DNA of 64,000 nucleotides from an uncultured Clostridia bacterium (GTDB taxonomy: Bacteria > Bacillota > Clostridia > Christensenellales > Borkfalkiaceae), in contig CANPZD010000001.1 of the NCBI GenBank assembly GCA_947589085.1, forward strand, positions 1 through 64,000, read 5' to 3'. This document shows positions 37,089 to 46,109 of this stretch, one piece after another. Every line of letters begins with the position of its first letter. Position 1 is the first letter of the stretch. A program made the position numbers and the translations under genes. The notes below the pieces were generated by a model, which ran no database searches, was not told the origin of the DNA, and was given only the letters and a program-made list of their open reading frames with translations.

Positions 37089-38036
37089 GTGATTACACAC
37101 GGAAACGAAATCAAATTGTTTGCGGGCAACGCCAACCGAAAGCTGGCGGAGGCAATCGCCAAAAAGCTCAATACGAGCCTCGGGGATTGCGAAGTCGGGA
37201 AATTTTCCGACGGCGAGATCAGCGTTCACATCGGGGAGACGGTGCGCGGGAGAGATCTGTTTATCATTCAGTCCACCTCTGCGCCCGTCAACGACAATCT
37301 CATGGAACTGCTCATCATGATCGACGCGGCCAAGCGCGCCTCGGTGGGCAGAGTGACGGCCGTCATGCCGTATTTCGGATATGCGCGGCAGGACAGAAAA
37401 GCGCGTTCGCGCGATCCGATCACGGCCAAGCTCATTGCGGATCTTCTCACCTCCGCGGGTGCGGACAGAGTGCTTACGATGGATCTGCACGCCTCTCAGA
37501 TCCAGGGATTTTTCAATATTCCCGTGGATAATCTTCTCGGCGGGCCGACGCTCTACAATTATTTCGCGGAGAAAGTAGACGAAGATTTCATCGTGATCTC
37601 GCCCGACGTCGGCTCGGTCGGCAGGGCGCGGAAGGTGGCGGAACGGCTCGGCTGCCCGATGGCAATCATCGATAAGCGCCGTCCCAAGGCCAACGTGATG
37701 GAAGTGATGAACATCATCGGCAACGTGGAGGGCAAGAAGTGTCTGCTCGTGGACGATATGATCGATACCGCGGGCACGATCGTACAGGGCGCGCAGGCGC
37801 TGGTCGACGCGGGTGCGGTCGAGATCAAGGCCTGCTGCACGCACGCGGTGCTCTCCGGCCCCGCGATCGAGCGGTTGGAGAAATCTCCCATCGACGAGTT
37901 GGTCATGCTGGACACGATCGAGCTTCCTCCCGAAAAGATGTTGCCGAAGATGAAGATCCTTACGACGGCGGATATCTTTGCGGCGGCGATCGAGAACGTA
38001 TATCTCGATAAGCCGATGAGCAAGATCTACGATTGA
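37089..38036 (+). CDS. prs: Ribose-phosphate pyrophosphokinase (PRPP synthetase)
   Basis: 315 residues, the standard length. Makes PRPP from ribose 5-phosphate and ATP for purine, pyrimidine, histidine and NAD synthesis, in the cytosol. The start is GTG at 37089, preceded by GGAGG at ideal spacing; the first residues '[15 protein letters not shown]' fit the family. Motifs: '[20 protein letters not shown]', 'GYARQDRK', '[11 protein letters not shown]', the flexible loop '[10 protein letters not shown]' and the PRPP-binding '[11 protein letters not shown]'. A hairpin terminator follows at once, and its T-run lies directly before the pth ribosome site. Confidence 0.97.
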   Translation: MITHGNEIKLFAGNANRKLAEAIAKKLNTSLGDCEVGKFSDGEISVHIGETVRGRDLFIIQSTSAPVNDNLMELLIMIDAAKRASVGRVTAVMPYFGYARQDRKARSRDPITAKLIADLLTSAGADRVLTMDLHASQIQGFFNIPVDNLLGGPTLYNYFAEKVDEDFIVISPDVGSVGRARKVAERLGCPMAIIDKRRPKANVMEVMNIIGNVEGKKCLLVDDMIDTAGTIVQGAQALVDAGAVEIKACCTHAVLSGPAIERLEKSPIDELVMLDTIELPPEKMLPKMKILTTADIFAAAIENVYLDKPMSKIYD

Positions 38037-38041
38037 AAAAC

Positions 38042-38066
38042 AAAAGCCGCCTGCGGGCGGCTTTTT
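38042..38066 (+). terminator. Terminator or attenuator between prs and pth
   Basis: Perfect 10-bp stem 38042-38051 / 38056-38065 with a TGCG loop; the T-run abuts AAAGGAG of pth. No separate pth promoter is seen in the 46-nt gap, so pth-mfd may rely on read-through or a promoter inside prs. Confidence 0.85.
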
Positions 38067-38082
38067 GAATGAAAGGAGCGCC

Positions 38083-38646
38083 ATGTTTCTCATTGTCGGG
38101 TTAGGGAATCCCGAGGAAAAATATCAAAAGACCTTTCACAACCTCGGTTTTTTGGCCGCGGGGGATTGCGCGGAGCTTCTCGGCGTGAAATTCAGAAAAA
38201 AAGAATGCGAAGCGAGCGTTGCGGAAGCCTTTCCCGGAGGGGAAAAGGTGATCGTCGCGCGGCCGCTCACCTATATGAACGCTTCGGGAAGAGCCGTAAA
38301 GCAGCTCATGCGCAAGTACGGCGTATCGCCTTCCGAACTCGTCGTGATATACGACGATTACGATCTGCCCAAAGGGCACGTCCGGATCCGTCCTTCCGGG
38401 AGCGCGGGCACGCACAACGGCATGCGCTCTGTGATCGCGGAGACGGGGATCACCGAATTTGCCCGCATCCGCATCGGGATCCGCGATCCTCAGGTCGATC
38501 TTCCCATCATCAACTATGTGCTCTCCGAGGTCAAGAGAGAGGATTACGATCTCTTTTCCGCCGCATGCAAACGGGCGGCGGAAGCTGCGGTCCGGCTCGC
38601 CGCCGGGGAAAGATTCGACCTCGTGATGACCCGCTATAACGGATGA
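38083..38646 (+). CDS. pth: Peptidyl-tRNA hydrolase
   Basis: 187 residues from the ATG at 38083, chosen by AAAGGAG and the invariant N-terminus 'MFLIVGLGNPEEKY'. It releases peptides from peptidyl-tRNA that drops off ribosomes, in the cytosol. Catalytic His19 in 'TFHNLGF', N9 in 'GLGNP', 'RPLTYMNASG' and the aspartate of 'VIYDDYDLPKG' are present, as is 'GTHNGMRSV'. The stop TGA overlaps the ATG of mfd (ATGA), so the two are translationally coupled. The prs-pth-mfd order is common in Firmicutes. Confidence 0.97.
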   Translation: MFLIVGLGNPEEKYQKTFHNLGFLAAGDCAELLGVKFRKKECEASVAEAFPGGEKVIVARPLTYMNASGRAVKQLMRKYGVSPSELVVIYDDYDLPKGHVRIRPSGSAGTHNGMRSVIAETGITEFARIRIGIRDPQVDLPIINYVLSEVKREDYDLFSAACKRAAEAAVRLAAGERFDLVMTRYNG

Positions 38647-41600
38647 AAGATTTTTTTTCGTTTGAACAACTCGGCGGAGAATATCCGCTTCTCGGCGAGG
38701 ATATCGCAAACGGCATACCCGTTGCGGCCTTCGGGCTGTCCGATCCTCTGAAATACCTCACCTGCGCGCAGATCTGCGGGCGGGCGATTTATATTACGGC
38801 GGACGCGCTTTCGGCACAGCGCGCGCGGGACGGGATCGCCGCGCTCTCCGGCAAGAAAGTTGCGCTGCTCGCCGCCAAAGACGAGGTGCTTTCCTACCGC
38901 AAGGCGCTCTCCAAAGACGCGCTTTACAGGCGGCTGACGGCGCTCCGCGAATGGCAGTCCGGGGCGGACGTGCTCGTGGCCGATATCGAGTCGCTCGTAC
39001 AGCTCGTTCCCAAGCGCGTGCCCGTTTTTTGCATTGAGACGGGCAAAGAGACGAACATGCGCAGTCTTGTGGAAGCGCTTGCCGCAGCGGGATATTCGCG
39101 CGAATATTCGGTGGACGGCAAGGGCGCGTTCTCCGTGCGCGGGGATATTCTGGATATCTATCCGATCAACTGCGAGCATCCCGTGCGGATCGACTTTTTC
39201 GGAGACGAAGTCGAAGCGATCAAGCCATACGACGAGATCACGGCCGAACGGTATCCGTTGCTCGACAGGCTCGAGATCGTCGCGGCGACCGACGTCGTGC
39301 TCACGGAAGAGGACGTCGGTAAGATCCGCGCCGCGCTGGAAGAGGAAACAAAGCGCGCGTTGTCGGCCGGCCAATACGCCCGCATGCAGGCGATCGCGGG
39401 CGATCTGCAAGCGAACGGGTATCGGAACGATTTCATTTTGCCCCTGACGGAAAACGCGGGCAGCTTCTTCGAATGCGTCCCGCAGGACGCGCTGCTCGTG
39501 TTTGACGAATGCAAGCTCATCCGCGATAAACTTGCGGGCTTGTACAGCGAGCATGCCGAACGCCATACCGCGCTGTACGAGAGCGGAGAGAGCATGAAAT
39601 TCTCTCTGCGGCAGTACCTGCCCGCGGGATCTCTTGCGGATTTCAACGGCCGGCGCTGTCTTGCGTTGCAGACGTTTGCGGGAGCCGTCGGCTTTTTCGA
39701 ACCGCTCAAGCTGCACAATTTTACGGCCGCGCCCGCGCGTCGGTATCTGAATTCCCTGCCCGATCTCTTCAACGATCTGCGCGCATGGAGAAGGACGGGA
39801 TACCGCGTGCTGATCTTCTGCGGAGGGAGCGCGAGAGCGGATAAACTCGGAGAGGAACTTGACGAAGCGGAGATCCCGTATCGCACGGAGCTGCTTCCGC
39901 GGCTCGATGAACTGACGGGAGTGACCGTGCTCGCCGAATCGCTTGCCGCAGGATTTCTGCTGCACGAATGCAAGTTGGCGGTGATCGGCACGGGCGATCT
40001 GTTCACCAAGACGGCCTCCGCGCGCAAGATCAGGCGCAGAAGGGGCGATCTGTTCCTCGCGCCGGAGATCGGCGACTATGCCGTGCACGAAACGTACGGC
40101 GTCGGCCGCGTCACGGGGACGAAAAAGATCGAGACGACGGACGGCGTCAAGGAATATATTGCGCTGGAATACCGCGACGGGGATACGCTGTACGTGCCCG
40201 TCGAGCAAATGGATATACTTTCCAAATACATGGGCGGCGAACATCCGTCTCTTTCCAAGATCGGCGGCGGGGAATTCGAGCGCGTAAAAGCGCGCGTGCG
40301 CGCCTCTGTGAAAAAGATGGCGTTCGATCTCAAGCAGCTCTATGCGGAGCGGCAGGAGCGCCGCGGGTATGTATTTCCCGCATATCCCGAGGAAATGGAG
40401 GAGTTTGAGGCGGCTTTTCCGTATGAGGAGACGCCCGATCAGCTGCAATCGATCGCCGAGATTAAAGCGGATATGTGTTCGGATAAAGTGATGGACCGTC
40501 TGCTCTGCGGCGACGTGGGGTTCGGAAAAACAGAAGTGGCGCTGCGCGCCGCGTATCTGTGCATTCTTGCGGGCAGGCAGGTCGCCCTGCTCTGTCCGAG
40601 TACGGTGCTCTCCGAACAGCATTTTCAGACGGCGACCGAGCGAATGAAGGATTTCGGCGTCCGGATCGCGTGTCTCAACCGGTTCAGAACGGAGCGCGAA
40701 CAGCGGGAGATCCTGCAATCCGTGCGCAAGGGGGAGACCGATCTTCTCATCGGAACGCACCGCATTCTCTCGGACGACGTGACGTTCCGCGATCTCGGCC
40801 TTCTGATCCTCGACGAGGAACAGCGTTTCGGTGTCGAGCATAAGGAAAAGATCAAGAATATCAAGCGCAACGTGGAATGTCTCACGATGACGGCGACGCC
40901 CATTCCGCGCACGCTGCATCTTTCTCTCTCCGGGATCCGCGATATCTCCACGATCCAGACGCCGCCCAACGCCCGGCTTCCGGTGCAGACGTATGTGGCC
41001 GAAGAGACGGAACCGCTCATCCGGGACGCATGCCTTCGGGAAATCGCAAGAAAGGGGCAGGTGTTTTTGCTCTACAACCGCGTGGAGAGCATTCAAACGT
41101 TTGCGGCGCGCATTGCGGCGATCCTGCCCGAGGCGCGCGTTTCCGTGGCGCACGGCAGAATGGAGCGAGCCGTTCTCGAAAAGAACGTGTTCGGGTTCTA
41201 TCGCGGGGAGTCCGATGTGCTGGTGACGACGACGATCATCGAAAACGGGATCGACCTGCCCAACGCCAACACGCTCATCGTGATCGACGCGGACCGTTTG
41301 GGGATCTCGCAGCTCTATCAGCTTCGGGGGCGCGTCGGGCGGGGAACGCGCCTTGCGCACGCCTATTTCACGTACAAACCGGAGCGCGTGATGACGGAAA
41401 ACGCCGTCGAGCGGCTGAAAGCGATCATGCAGTTCACCGAACTCGGTTCCGGATTCCGCATCGCCATGCGCGATCTCGAGATCCGCGGCGCCGGAAACGT
41501 GCTCGGCGCGGAACAGCACGGCCATATGGATAAGATCGGCTATGAGTTATACGCCAAGATCCTCAAAGAAGAGCTGACGGGCGAACGGGAGGAGACCGTG

Positions 41601-42038
41601 GATCTCGAGATCAAGACGACGGCGTATCTTCCCGAGAGCTACATCGAATCCAACGCCGGCCGCATGGATTGCTACAAACAGATCGCCGAGATCCGCGGGG
41701 CGGCGGATTACAAGCGCGTCTGTCTCTCCATGGAGGAAAGTTACGGTCCGCTTCCGCAGCCGGCGGTCAATCTGCTCGTCATAGCGCTGATGAAGAATTA
41801 CGCCTCCCGCCTCATGGTCAAAAAGATCTCGGTGGGGGCGAAAGGCGGGGCGCTCGAATTCACCGAATTGAAAGCGCTCTCCGACGAACGGATCTCCGCG
41901 GCGATGGAAAAATATGCGCCCGTTCTGAGTCTCGAAATGACGACGGCGCCCGTTCTGCGGTTCAAAAATGCTGGCAGCGGGGAAAAGACAATGCTGCAAA
42001 TGACGAAATTTTTGAAATTTGCGTCAACTTTTCACTGA
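38643..42038 (+). CDS. mfd: Transcription-repair coupling factor
   Basis: 1131 residues, typical length. Mfd releases RNA polymerase stalled at DNA damage and recruits UvrA. Order of domains: UvrB-like N-terminus without ATPase motifs (to about 440), CarD-like RNA-polymerase-interacting domain (about 470-540, 'GDYAVHETYGVGRVTG'), superfamily-2 helicase with Walker A 'GDVGFGKTEVA' (about 623), 'DEEQRFGVEHKEK' (about 723), 'TMTATPIPRTL', the second helicase half with 'TTTIIENGIDLPNANT' and 'GRVGRG', and a C-terminal TRCF domain. The start overlaps the pth stop. It ends without an obvious terminator, and the next promoter begins 18 nt after the stop codon. Confidence 0.97.
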   Translation: MKDFFSFEQLGGEYPLLGEDIANGIPVAAFGLSDPLKYLTCAQICGRAIYITADALSAQRARDGIAALSGKKVALLAAKDEVLSYRKALSKDALYRRLTALREWQSGADVLVADIESLVQLVPKRVPVFCIETGKETNMRSLVEALAAAGYSREYSVDGKGAFSVRGDILDIYPINCEHPVRIDFFGDEVEAIKPYDEITAERYPLLDRLEIVAATDVVLTEEDVGKIRAALEEETKRALSAGQYARMQAIAGDLQANGYRNDFILPLTENAGSFFECVPQDALLVFDECKLIRDKLAGLYSEHAERHTALYESGESMKFSLRQYLPAGSLADFNGRRCLALQTFAGAVGFFEPLKLHNFTAAPARRYLNSLPDLFNDLRAWRRTGYRVLIFCGGSARADKLGEELDEAEIPYRTELLPRLDELTGVTVLAESLAAGFLLHECKLAVIGTGDLFTKTASARKIRRRRGDLFLAPEIGDYAVHETYGVGRVTGTKKIETTDGVKEYIALEYRDGDTLYVPVEQMDILSKYMGGEHPSLSKIGGGEFERVKARVRASVKKMAFDLKQLYAERQERRGYVFPAYPEEMEEFEAAFPYEETPDQLQSIAEIKADMCSDKVMDRLLCGDVGFGKTEVALRAAYLCILAGRQVALLCPSTVLSEQHFQTATERMKDFGVRIACLNRFRTEREQREILQSVRKGETDLLIGTHRILSDDVTFRDLGLLILDEEQRFGVEHKEKIKNIKRNVECLTMTATPIPRTLHLSLSGIRDISTIQTPPNARLPVQTYVAEETEPLIRDACLREIARKGQVFLLYNRVESIQTFAARIAAILPEARVSVAHGRMERAVLEKNVFGFYRGESDVLVTTTIIENGIDLPNANTLIVIDADRLGISQLYQLRGRVGRGTRLAHAYFTYKPERVMTENAVERLKAIMQFTELGSGFRIAMRDLEIRGAGNVLGAEQHGHMDKIGYELYAKILKEELTGEREETVDLEIKTTAYLPESYIESNAGRMDCYKQIAEIRGAADYKRVCLSMEESYGPLPQPAVNLLVIALMKNYASRLMVKKISVGAKGGALEFTELKALSDERISAAMEKYAPVLSLEMTTAPVLRFKNAGSGEKTMLQMTKFLKFASTFH

Positions 42039-42055
42039 ATTTCACGAAGAATTAT

Positions 42056-42084
42056 TTGCTTAATTTGCGGAAATCGGTTATAAT
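42056..42084 (+). promoter_or_regulatory. Promoter of the PrsA-like gene
   Basis: TTGCTT at 42056-42061, 17-bp spacer, TATAAT at 42079-42084. The short leader then contains a GC-only inverted repeat (about 42100-42118) before GGAG. Confidence 0.75.
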
Positions 42085-42144
42085 AGTGAGAGTTATGAAG
42101 CGCGCGCTCACGCGCGCGGGAATTCAATGGTTCGGAGTTACGGT

Positions 42145-44370
42145 ATGAAAGCTAAGAAAAAAGCGGCTGTGATCGCATTGGCGGCAGTGATGGCGTGCGG
42201 GACCCTTACGGGGTGCGAGGCGCTCACGGTCACCAATTCGACCAAGGATTACAATCAGGTCATCGCAACAGTGGATCTCTCGAGGAGCGCGGCGTTCCGG
42301 GAGGGCGGCGAATTTGCCGATTATGTCGATTTCGTCGGCGAAAGTTCCATTTTCAAGCGTCAGATGATGTGGAACTTCGTGACGAGCGGATATTATTATA
42401 TCTATTACTACGGCTGGACGTACGAGAGAACGTTCGATAAGATCGCAAGCGACCTTGTGGAACGGCAGGTGAACGTGCAGTACGCCATGGCGTATCTTGC
42501 CGCCCACGGCGACGCCGACGGCCATACGTACAACGACATTCAGGCTTACAAGAAGCTGATCGACGGCGCGGGCGAAAACGCAACGTATTCCCAGAAGCGC
42601 GCGGCCGCGCTCTCCTATTTCCTCGAAGAGGATGAAGAGGCCAAGGCGCTGTACGATACGAGAGTTTCGATCAACACCCAGCTCGATTCTTACGAGGAAG
42701 ATTATATCGACGCGTTGGACGAGCATGACCATACGGCGGACGCCGACGTGCGCACCACACCCACGGGCGCGGAGACGGAGAGCGAGGATTTCTACGATAC
42801 CGACTACCGCATTTATACGGGTCTCGGCAAGGAGACCTCGTTCGGGAGCTATGAAAAGCAGAAGGGTTCCAATGCGACGACGCGCAGATATGCCTACAAC
42901 AAACTGATCGCCAGCCTCTACACGAACGACCAGCTCAAAAAGGACGAGGATTCGAGCGTACTCGAGAGTACGGATTATTTTGCCTCCGAGCTTGTCGAGC
43001 AGTACGAGACGATCCTCCTCGATAAACTTACGGATAAGTTCGAGCAGGAGGAGGAAGCGAAACTCAACGGCAGCTGGGCGGAAGCTCTGTTCAATGAAAC
43101 GGTCTCCAACCAGCGCGGCGAATTTGCCTCGGATAAGGACGCGTTCGAAACCGCGTTCAATGCGATCTCCGATTCCTCGTTCGTGTTCACGGCGCCCACG
43201 TATACCGACGGGACAGGGGAACACTACGACGAATACGGATACGTTCTCAATATCCTTCTTCCGTTCTCGACGTTGCAGACGGATGAACTCAACAATTACT
43301 CCGACGACTTCGGCGACAAGAAGGGCGGAAAATTTGCGGCGCGCGCCGGACTTTTGCAGCAGCTCAAGGCGACCGATCAGCGCGAGACGTGGTTCACGGG
43401 GCACGACGATTATTCCTTCGAGGCGGAGGATGCGTACGTCGGGTCGAACGGCGACCGGAAATATCTTTTCTTCGAGAACAGCACCGTCAACACCGAGGAC
43501 GTCAAGGATGAGGACGGCAACGTGATCAAGAGCGCGCAGTACGAAAAGATCAAGAACTATTTCGGCAAATATTCCTACAACGGGACCGTCGTATTCGACG
43601 ACGACGGCGACGCGGAAGATTTCGAACCCGTAAAGATCAACATCGACGGGTTCCTCGCCGAAATGGAAGGATATATGAAGTACGCCAGCAATCTTGCGTT
43701 CAAGGATGACCGTCTCGCGTTTGCGACGACGCAGGAAGTTCCCGCCGACTATTACACGCGCGATAATTTCTATTATACCGCGGCGGACGAAGCGGCGGAT
43801 CCTTCGGTGCACGCCGGGCAGGTCGATTATAACAAATTCCTGTACAAAGTCGGGAAGGTCGATTATTTCCAAAAGAATGCCTTCAATCCCGATCATCTGT
43901 TTGTGGAAGGAACGCCCGAGAACGTTGCATTCTCCGTCATAAACGAACTCTCGTTTGCGTATAATACGGATACAGCGGGTCTCAATTCCTATCTCGGCTA
44001 CATGATCTCTCCCTATAAGACGAGCTACATGGCCGAATTCGAATTCGCGGCGCAGCTTGCGGTAAAGGGCGGTGCCGGAACGTACGCGGTCGTTCCCACG
44101 GATTACGGCTGGCACATCATCTACTGCACTTTCTCGTTTGCGGACATTGCGGCCGATCGTTCGGCGTTCACGTTCGATTACGAGCAGAGAAAGGGCGGGA
44201 AGAACGAAGTCGAAAACAGCTTCTCGTACACGTACTTCGAATTGCTCAAAACGCAGGCGGTCAGCTCGGCGGCAAGCAATCGTTCCTCGGATATCATCAA
44301 CGATTTCGTGAAAGCTTGCTCGACCATTTACGAGTCGACCTACGCCGACCTCTCGGGACTCGATTCCTGA
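42145..44370 (+). CDS. Large PrsA/SurA-like extracytoplasmic foldase lipoprotein (tentative)
   Basis: 741 residues from the ATG at 42145, preceded by GGAG; an in-frame ATG at 42127 gives a poorer signal. Lipoprotein signal with lipobox 'LTGC' (about residue 24). The mature N-terminus is helical with 'ERTFDKIASDLVERQVNVQYAMAYLA', as in SurA/PrsA N-domains. The C-terminal part ends in a parvulin-like 'TDYGWHIIYCTF' motif (compare 'YGYHIIKV'). The position after mfd also fits, since a PrsA-type foldase often follows mfd in Firmicutes. At 741 residues it is more than twice the usual size, with long acidic Tyr-rich inserts. Isomerase activity is uncertain because the full parvulin core is not clear. 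It probably aids folding of exported proteins, which are abundant here. Confidence 0.72.
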   Translation: MKAKKKAAVIALAAVMACGTLTGCEALTVTNSTKDYNQVIATVDLSRSAAFREGGEFADYVDFVGESSIFKRQMMWNFVTSGYYYIYYYGWTYERTFDKIASDLVERQVNVQYAMAYLAAHGDADGHTYNDIQAYKKLIDGAGENATYSQKRAAALSYFLEEDEEAKALYDTRVSINTQLDSYEEDYIDALDEHDHTADADVRTTPTGAETESEDFYDTDYRIYTGLGKETSFGSYEKQKGSNATTRRYAYNKLIASLYTNDQLKKDEDSSVLESTDYFASELVEQYETILLDKLTDKFEQEEEAKLNGSWAEALFNETVSNQRGEFASDKDAFETAFNAISDSSFVFTAPTYTDGTGEHYDEYGYVLNILLPFSTLQTDELNNYSDDFGDKKGGKFAARAGLLQQLKATDQRETWFTGHDDYSFEAEDAYVGSNGDRKYLFFENSTVNTEDVKDEDGNVIKSAQYEKIKNYFGKYSYNGTVVFDDDGDAEDFEPVKINIDGFLAEMEGYMKYASNLAFKDDRLAFATTQEVPADYYTRDNFYYTAADEAADPSVHAGQVDYNKFLYKVGKVDYFQKNAFNPDHLFVEGTPENVAFSVINELSFAYNTDTAGLNSYLGYMISPYKTSYMAEFEFAAQLAVKGGAGTYAVVPTDYGWHIIYCTFSFADIAADRSAFTFDYEQRKGGKNEVENSFSYTYFELLKTQAVSSAASNRSSDIINDFVKACSTIYESTYADLSGLDS

Positions 44371-44385
44371 ACGGTCGGAGTATGA

Positions 44386-45213
44386 ATGGGTTTTTGGGAA
44401 ACGGTATTCAAATCAATTTTACTCGGTACGGTGCAGGGACTCACAGAGTTCCTGCCCGTTTCATCTAGCGGACATCTCATTCTTTTGCAGCGCGCCCTCG
44501 GCTATTCGCTCGAGGGCGGAAGCATGACGTTCATCAATATCATGCTGCATTTCGGCACGCTTCTTGCCGTGATATTCGTTTTCCGGAAGGATCTTCTGCG
44601 CTGTTTCCGCCGTCCGTTCAAGCCGCTTTTCATGTTGATCGCGGCAACGGTCCCGGCGGGACTTGTCGGCCTGTTTCTCGAAGAAAAAATCGACGCGCTC
44701 TTTTCGGGCGCGCGGGGGATTTTGTATCTTTCGATCTGCTTCGGGATCACGGCGGCGCTTCTCCTCGTGTGCGAAGCGGTTGCGCAGCGGCGGAAGAGGG
44801 TATCTCCTTTCGGCTGGCGGCAGACGGCGGCGATGGGACTGATGCAGGCGGTGGCGGTTCTCCCCGGGATCTCCCGGAGCGGATCCACGATCGCGGTCGG
44901 CACGCTCGCCGGCGCAAAACCGGAGGATGCGTCGAGATTTTCCTTTCTCATGAGCGTTCCCATCATTCTGGGCGGCGTGATCCTCGGGCTGAAAGGGGCG
45001 ATCTTCGACCGTCCCGAAACATTTACGCAGATGGGCGCGGCGGGGATCGTCGGCATGATCTGCGGGGTCGCGGCGGCCGCGGTCTCGGGATTTTTGGCGA
45101 TCAAACTCATGCTGCGCGTCATGCAGAAGGCCGACTACAAGTGGTTTGCGCTGTATCTGCTGCTGCTCTCGATCGTGAGCCTTTGGCTGAATACGTTCGG
45201 GATCCTGCCGTGA
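44386..45213 (+). CDS. uppP: Undecaprenyl-diphosphate phosphatase
   Basis: 275 residues, the standard size. It dephosphorylates undecaprenyl diphosphate to the lipid carrier used for cell-wall synthesis and is an integral membrane enzyme linked to bacitracin tolerance. Signatures: 'VQGLTEFLPVSSSGHL' near the N-terminus and 'LPGISRSGSTIAVG' in the middle, with about eight membrane segments. The ribosome site CGGAG is 5 nt before the ATG at 44386. It follows the PrsA-like gene by 15 nt, so it is probably in the same operon, and is followed closely by the YjzC-like gene. Confidence 0.96.
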   Translation: MGFWETVFKSILLGTVQGLTEFLPVSSSGHLILLQRALGYSLEGGSMTFINIMLHFGTLLAVIFVFRKDLLRCFRRPFKPLFMLIAATVPAGLVGLFLEEKIDALFSGARGILYLSICFGITAALLLVCEAVAQRRKRVSPFGWRQTAAMGLMQAVAVLPGISRSGSTIAVGTLAGAKPEDASRFSFLMSVPIILGGVILGLKGAIFDRPETFTQMGAAGIVGMICGVAAAAVSGFLAIKLMLRVMQKADYKWFALYLLLLSIVSLWLNTFGILP

Positions 45214-45265
45214 TCCGCATAATCCGCATTCACTTTCGCATACTGCAGGTATCGGAGGTGAAACC

Positions 45266-45418
45266 ATGAGACTGAATTCCGGCGACGTTTGCCCCAAGAC
45301 GGGCGCGTACAAGGTCATCGACAGGGAAGGCAAGGTCGTGAATACCGTATTCGTCGGGGAAGGCGAAACGATGCCCCCCACGCAGTTTTCCGGCTGCCAT
45401 TACGAATCCGAGTCCTGA
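45266..45418 (+). CDS. YjzC-like small protein
   Basis: 50 residues, easily missed because of its size. The ribosome site CGGAGGTG precedes the ATG at 45266 at good spacing. The sequence opens 'MRLNSGDVCPKTGAYKVID' and contains 'GETMPPTQFSGCHYE', the pattern of the YjzC family: a G-x-x-C/A-P-x-x-G-x-Y start, then a small beta hairpin with 'G(E/D)..PP'. The role of the family is unknown; members are found in many Firmicutes. The two Cys (residues 9 and 44) might bind metal. It is last in the mfd-downstream transcription unit, with a terminator after it. Confidence 0.8.
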   Translation: MRLNSGDVCPKTGAYKVIDREGKVVNTVFVGEGETMPPTQFSGCHYESES

Positions 45419-45460
45419 AATGCGCCCGCGGGCGATTTTATGATTTCGGCACACCGCAAA

Positions 45461-45487
45461 AAAACGGAAGGGGATCCTTCCGTTTTT
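45461..45487 (+). terminator. Rho-independent terminator
   Basis: Perfect 11-bp stem 45461-45471 / 45476-45486 with a GGAT loop and T-run. Confidence 0.92.
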
Positions 45488-45545
45488 CACGTTTTTTCCG
45501 CGCTCCGCATAGCATGAAGAACGACCAAAAAAAAGGGGGAGCGGT

Positions 45546-46025
45546 ATGAACGAAACATGCACGGACACGAGAGAGATTGTCAAGGATGCGAAGGCGCTGC
45601 GGCTGGTATCGCCCGCATATGCGGGGCGCGGAGGCGTGCTCACGGCGGCGCTGCAATATCTGTATCAGGCGGTCGTGCTGGGCGCGGAGCACACGGAAAC
45701 GGCCCGCCGTTTGGAGAAGATCGGCGGCGAAAAGCTGCGCCAGATGCAGGTGCTCGCGTCGCTCATTCAGAATCTGGGCGCAAACCCCGTATTTTCGGCG
45801 TGCCCTCCCTATCCCGTATCGTATTTTTCCGCATCCTGCGTCGACTATTCCAGAACGCTTCCCGCCGCGCTTGCCGCCGATCTCCGCCTGGAGCGCGGTG
45901 CGATCGAGCGGTATACGACGATCCTCTCGACGCTGGAAAATCCGCCCGTTGCGGAGATCATTGCCGCGCTTCGCGAAGAATGCCGCGCGCATCTTGCGCA
46001 GATCCGGCTGCTTGCGGAGGAATAG
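45546..46025 (+). CDS. Ferritin-like protein with partly lost metal site
   Basis: 159 residues. Four-helix pattern like the small ferritin-like proteins of Clostridia ('ALQYLYQAVVLGAEHTETARRLEKIGGEKL', 'ADLRLERGAIERY', 'LREECRAHLAQIRLL', each partly quoted). In relatives the second helix holds an E-x-x-H metal motif; here the equivalent is 'GEKLRQMQ', so the His is Arg, while the Glu of 'LERGAIERY' remains and the last helix reads 'EECRAH'. It may therefore no longer bind a di-iron centre. The ribosome site is a GGGGG run before the ATG. It is transcribed alone, with a shared bidirectional terminator after it. The match is by pattern only. Confidence 0.65.
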   Translation: MNETCTDTREIVKDAKALRLVSPAYAGRGGVLTAALQYLYQAVVLGAEHTETARRLEKIGGEKLRQMQVLASLIQNLGANPVFSACPPYPVSYFSASCVDYSRTLPAALAADLRLERGAIERYTTILSTLENPPVAEIIAALREECRAHLAQIRLLAEE

Positions 46026-46050
46026 GCGTTCGGCTGCGGAGATCTTTCCG

Positions 46051-46095
46051 GAACGAAAAAAAAGGACGGCGCGTCGGCCGTTCTTTTTTTCGTTC
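46051..46095. terminator. Bidirectional terminator between convergent genes
   Basis: A near-perfect hairpin pairs about 46051-46070 with 46076-46095 through GAACG, A-run and GGACGGC arms. A-runs and T-runs flank the GC core on both strands, so it can end both the ferritin-like gene and the minus-strand pair. Confidence 0.9.
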
Positions 46096-46109
46096 CGATC
46101 ATATCTTTA

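Noticed and set aside
35347..37092. Open frame of 581 codons on the plus strand overlapping glpK
   Set aside because: Arg/Gly-rich shadow frame of the DUF2207 tail and glycerol kinase genes.
38634..41525. Open frame of 963 codons on the minus strand
   Set aside because: It is antisense to mfd, which has complete helicase motifs. The minus frame has no ribosome site or recognisable family.
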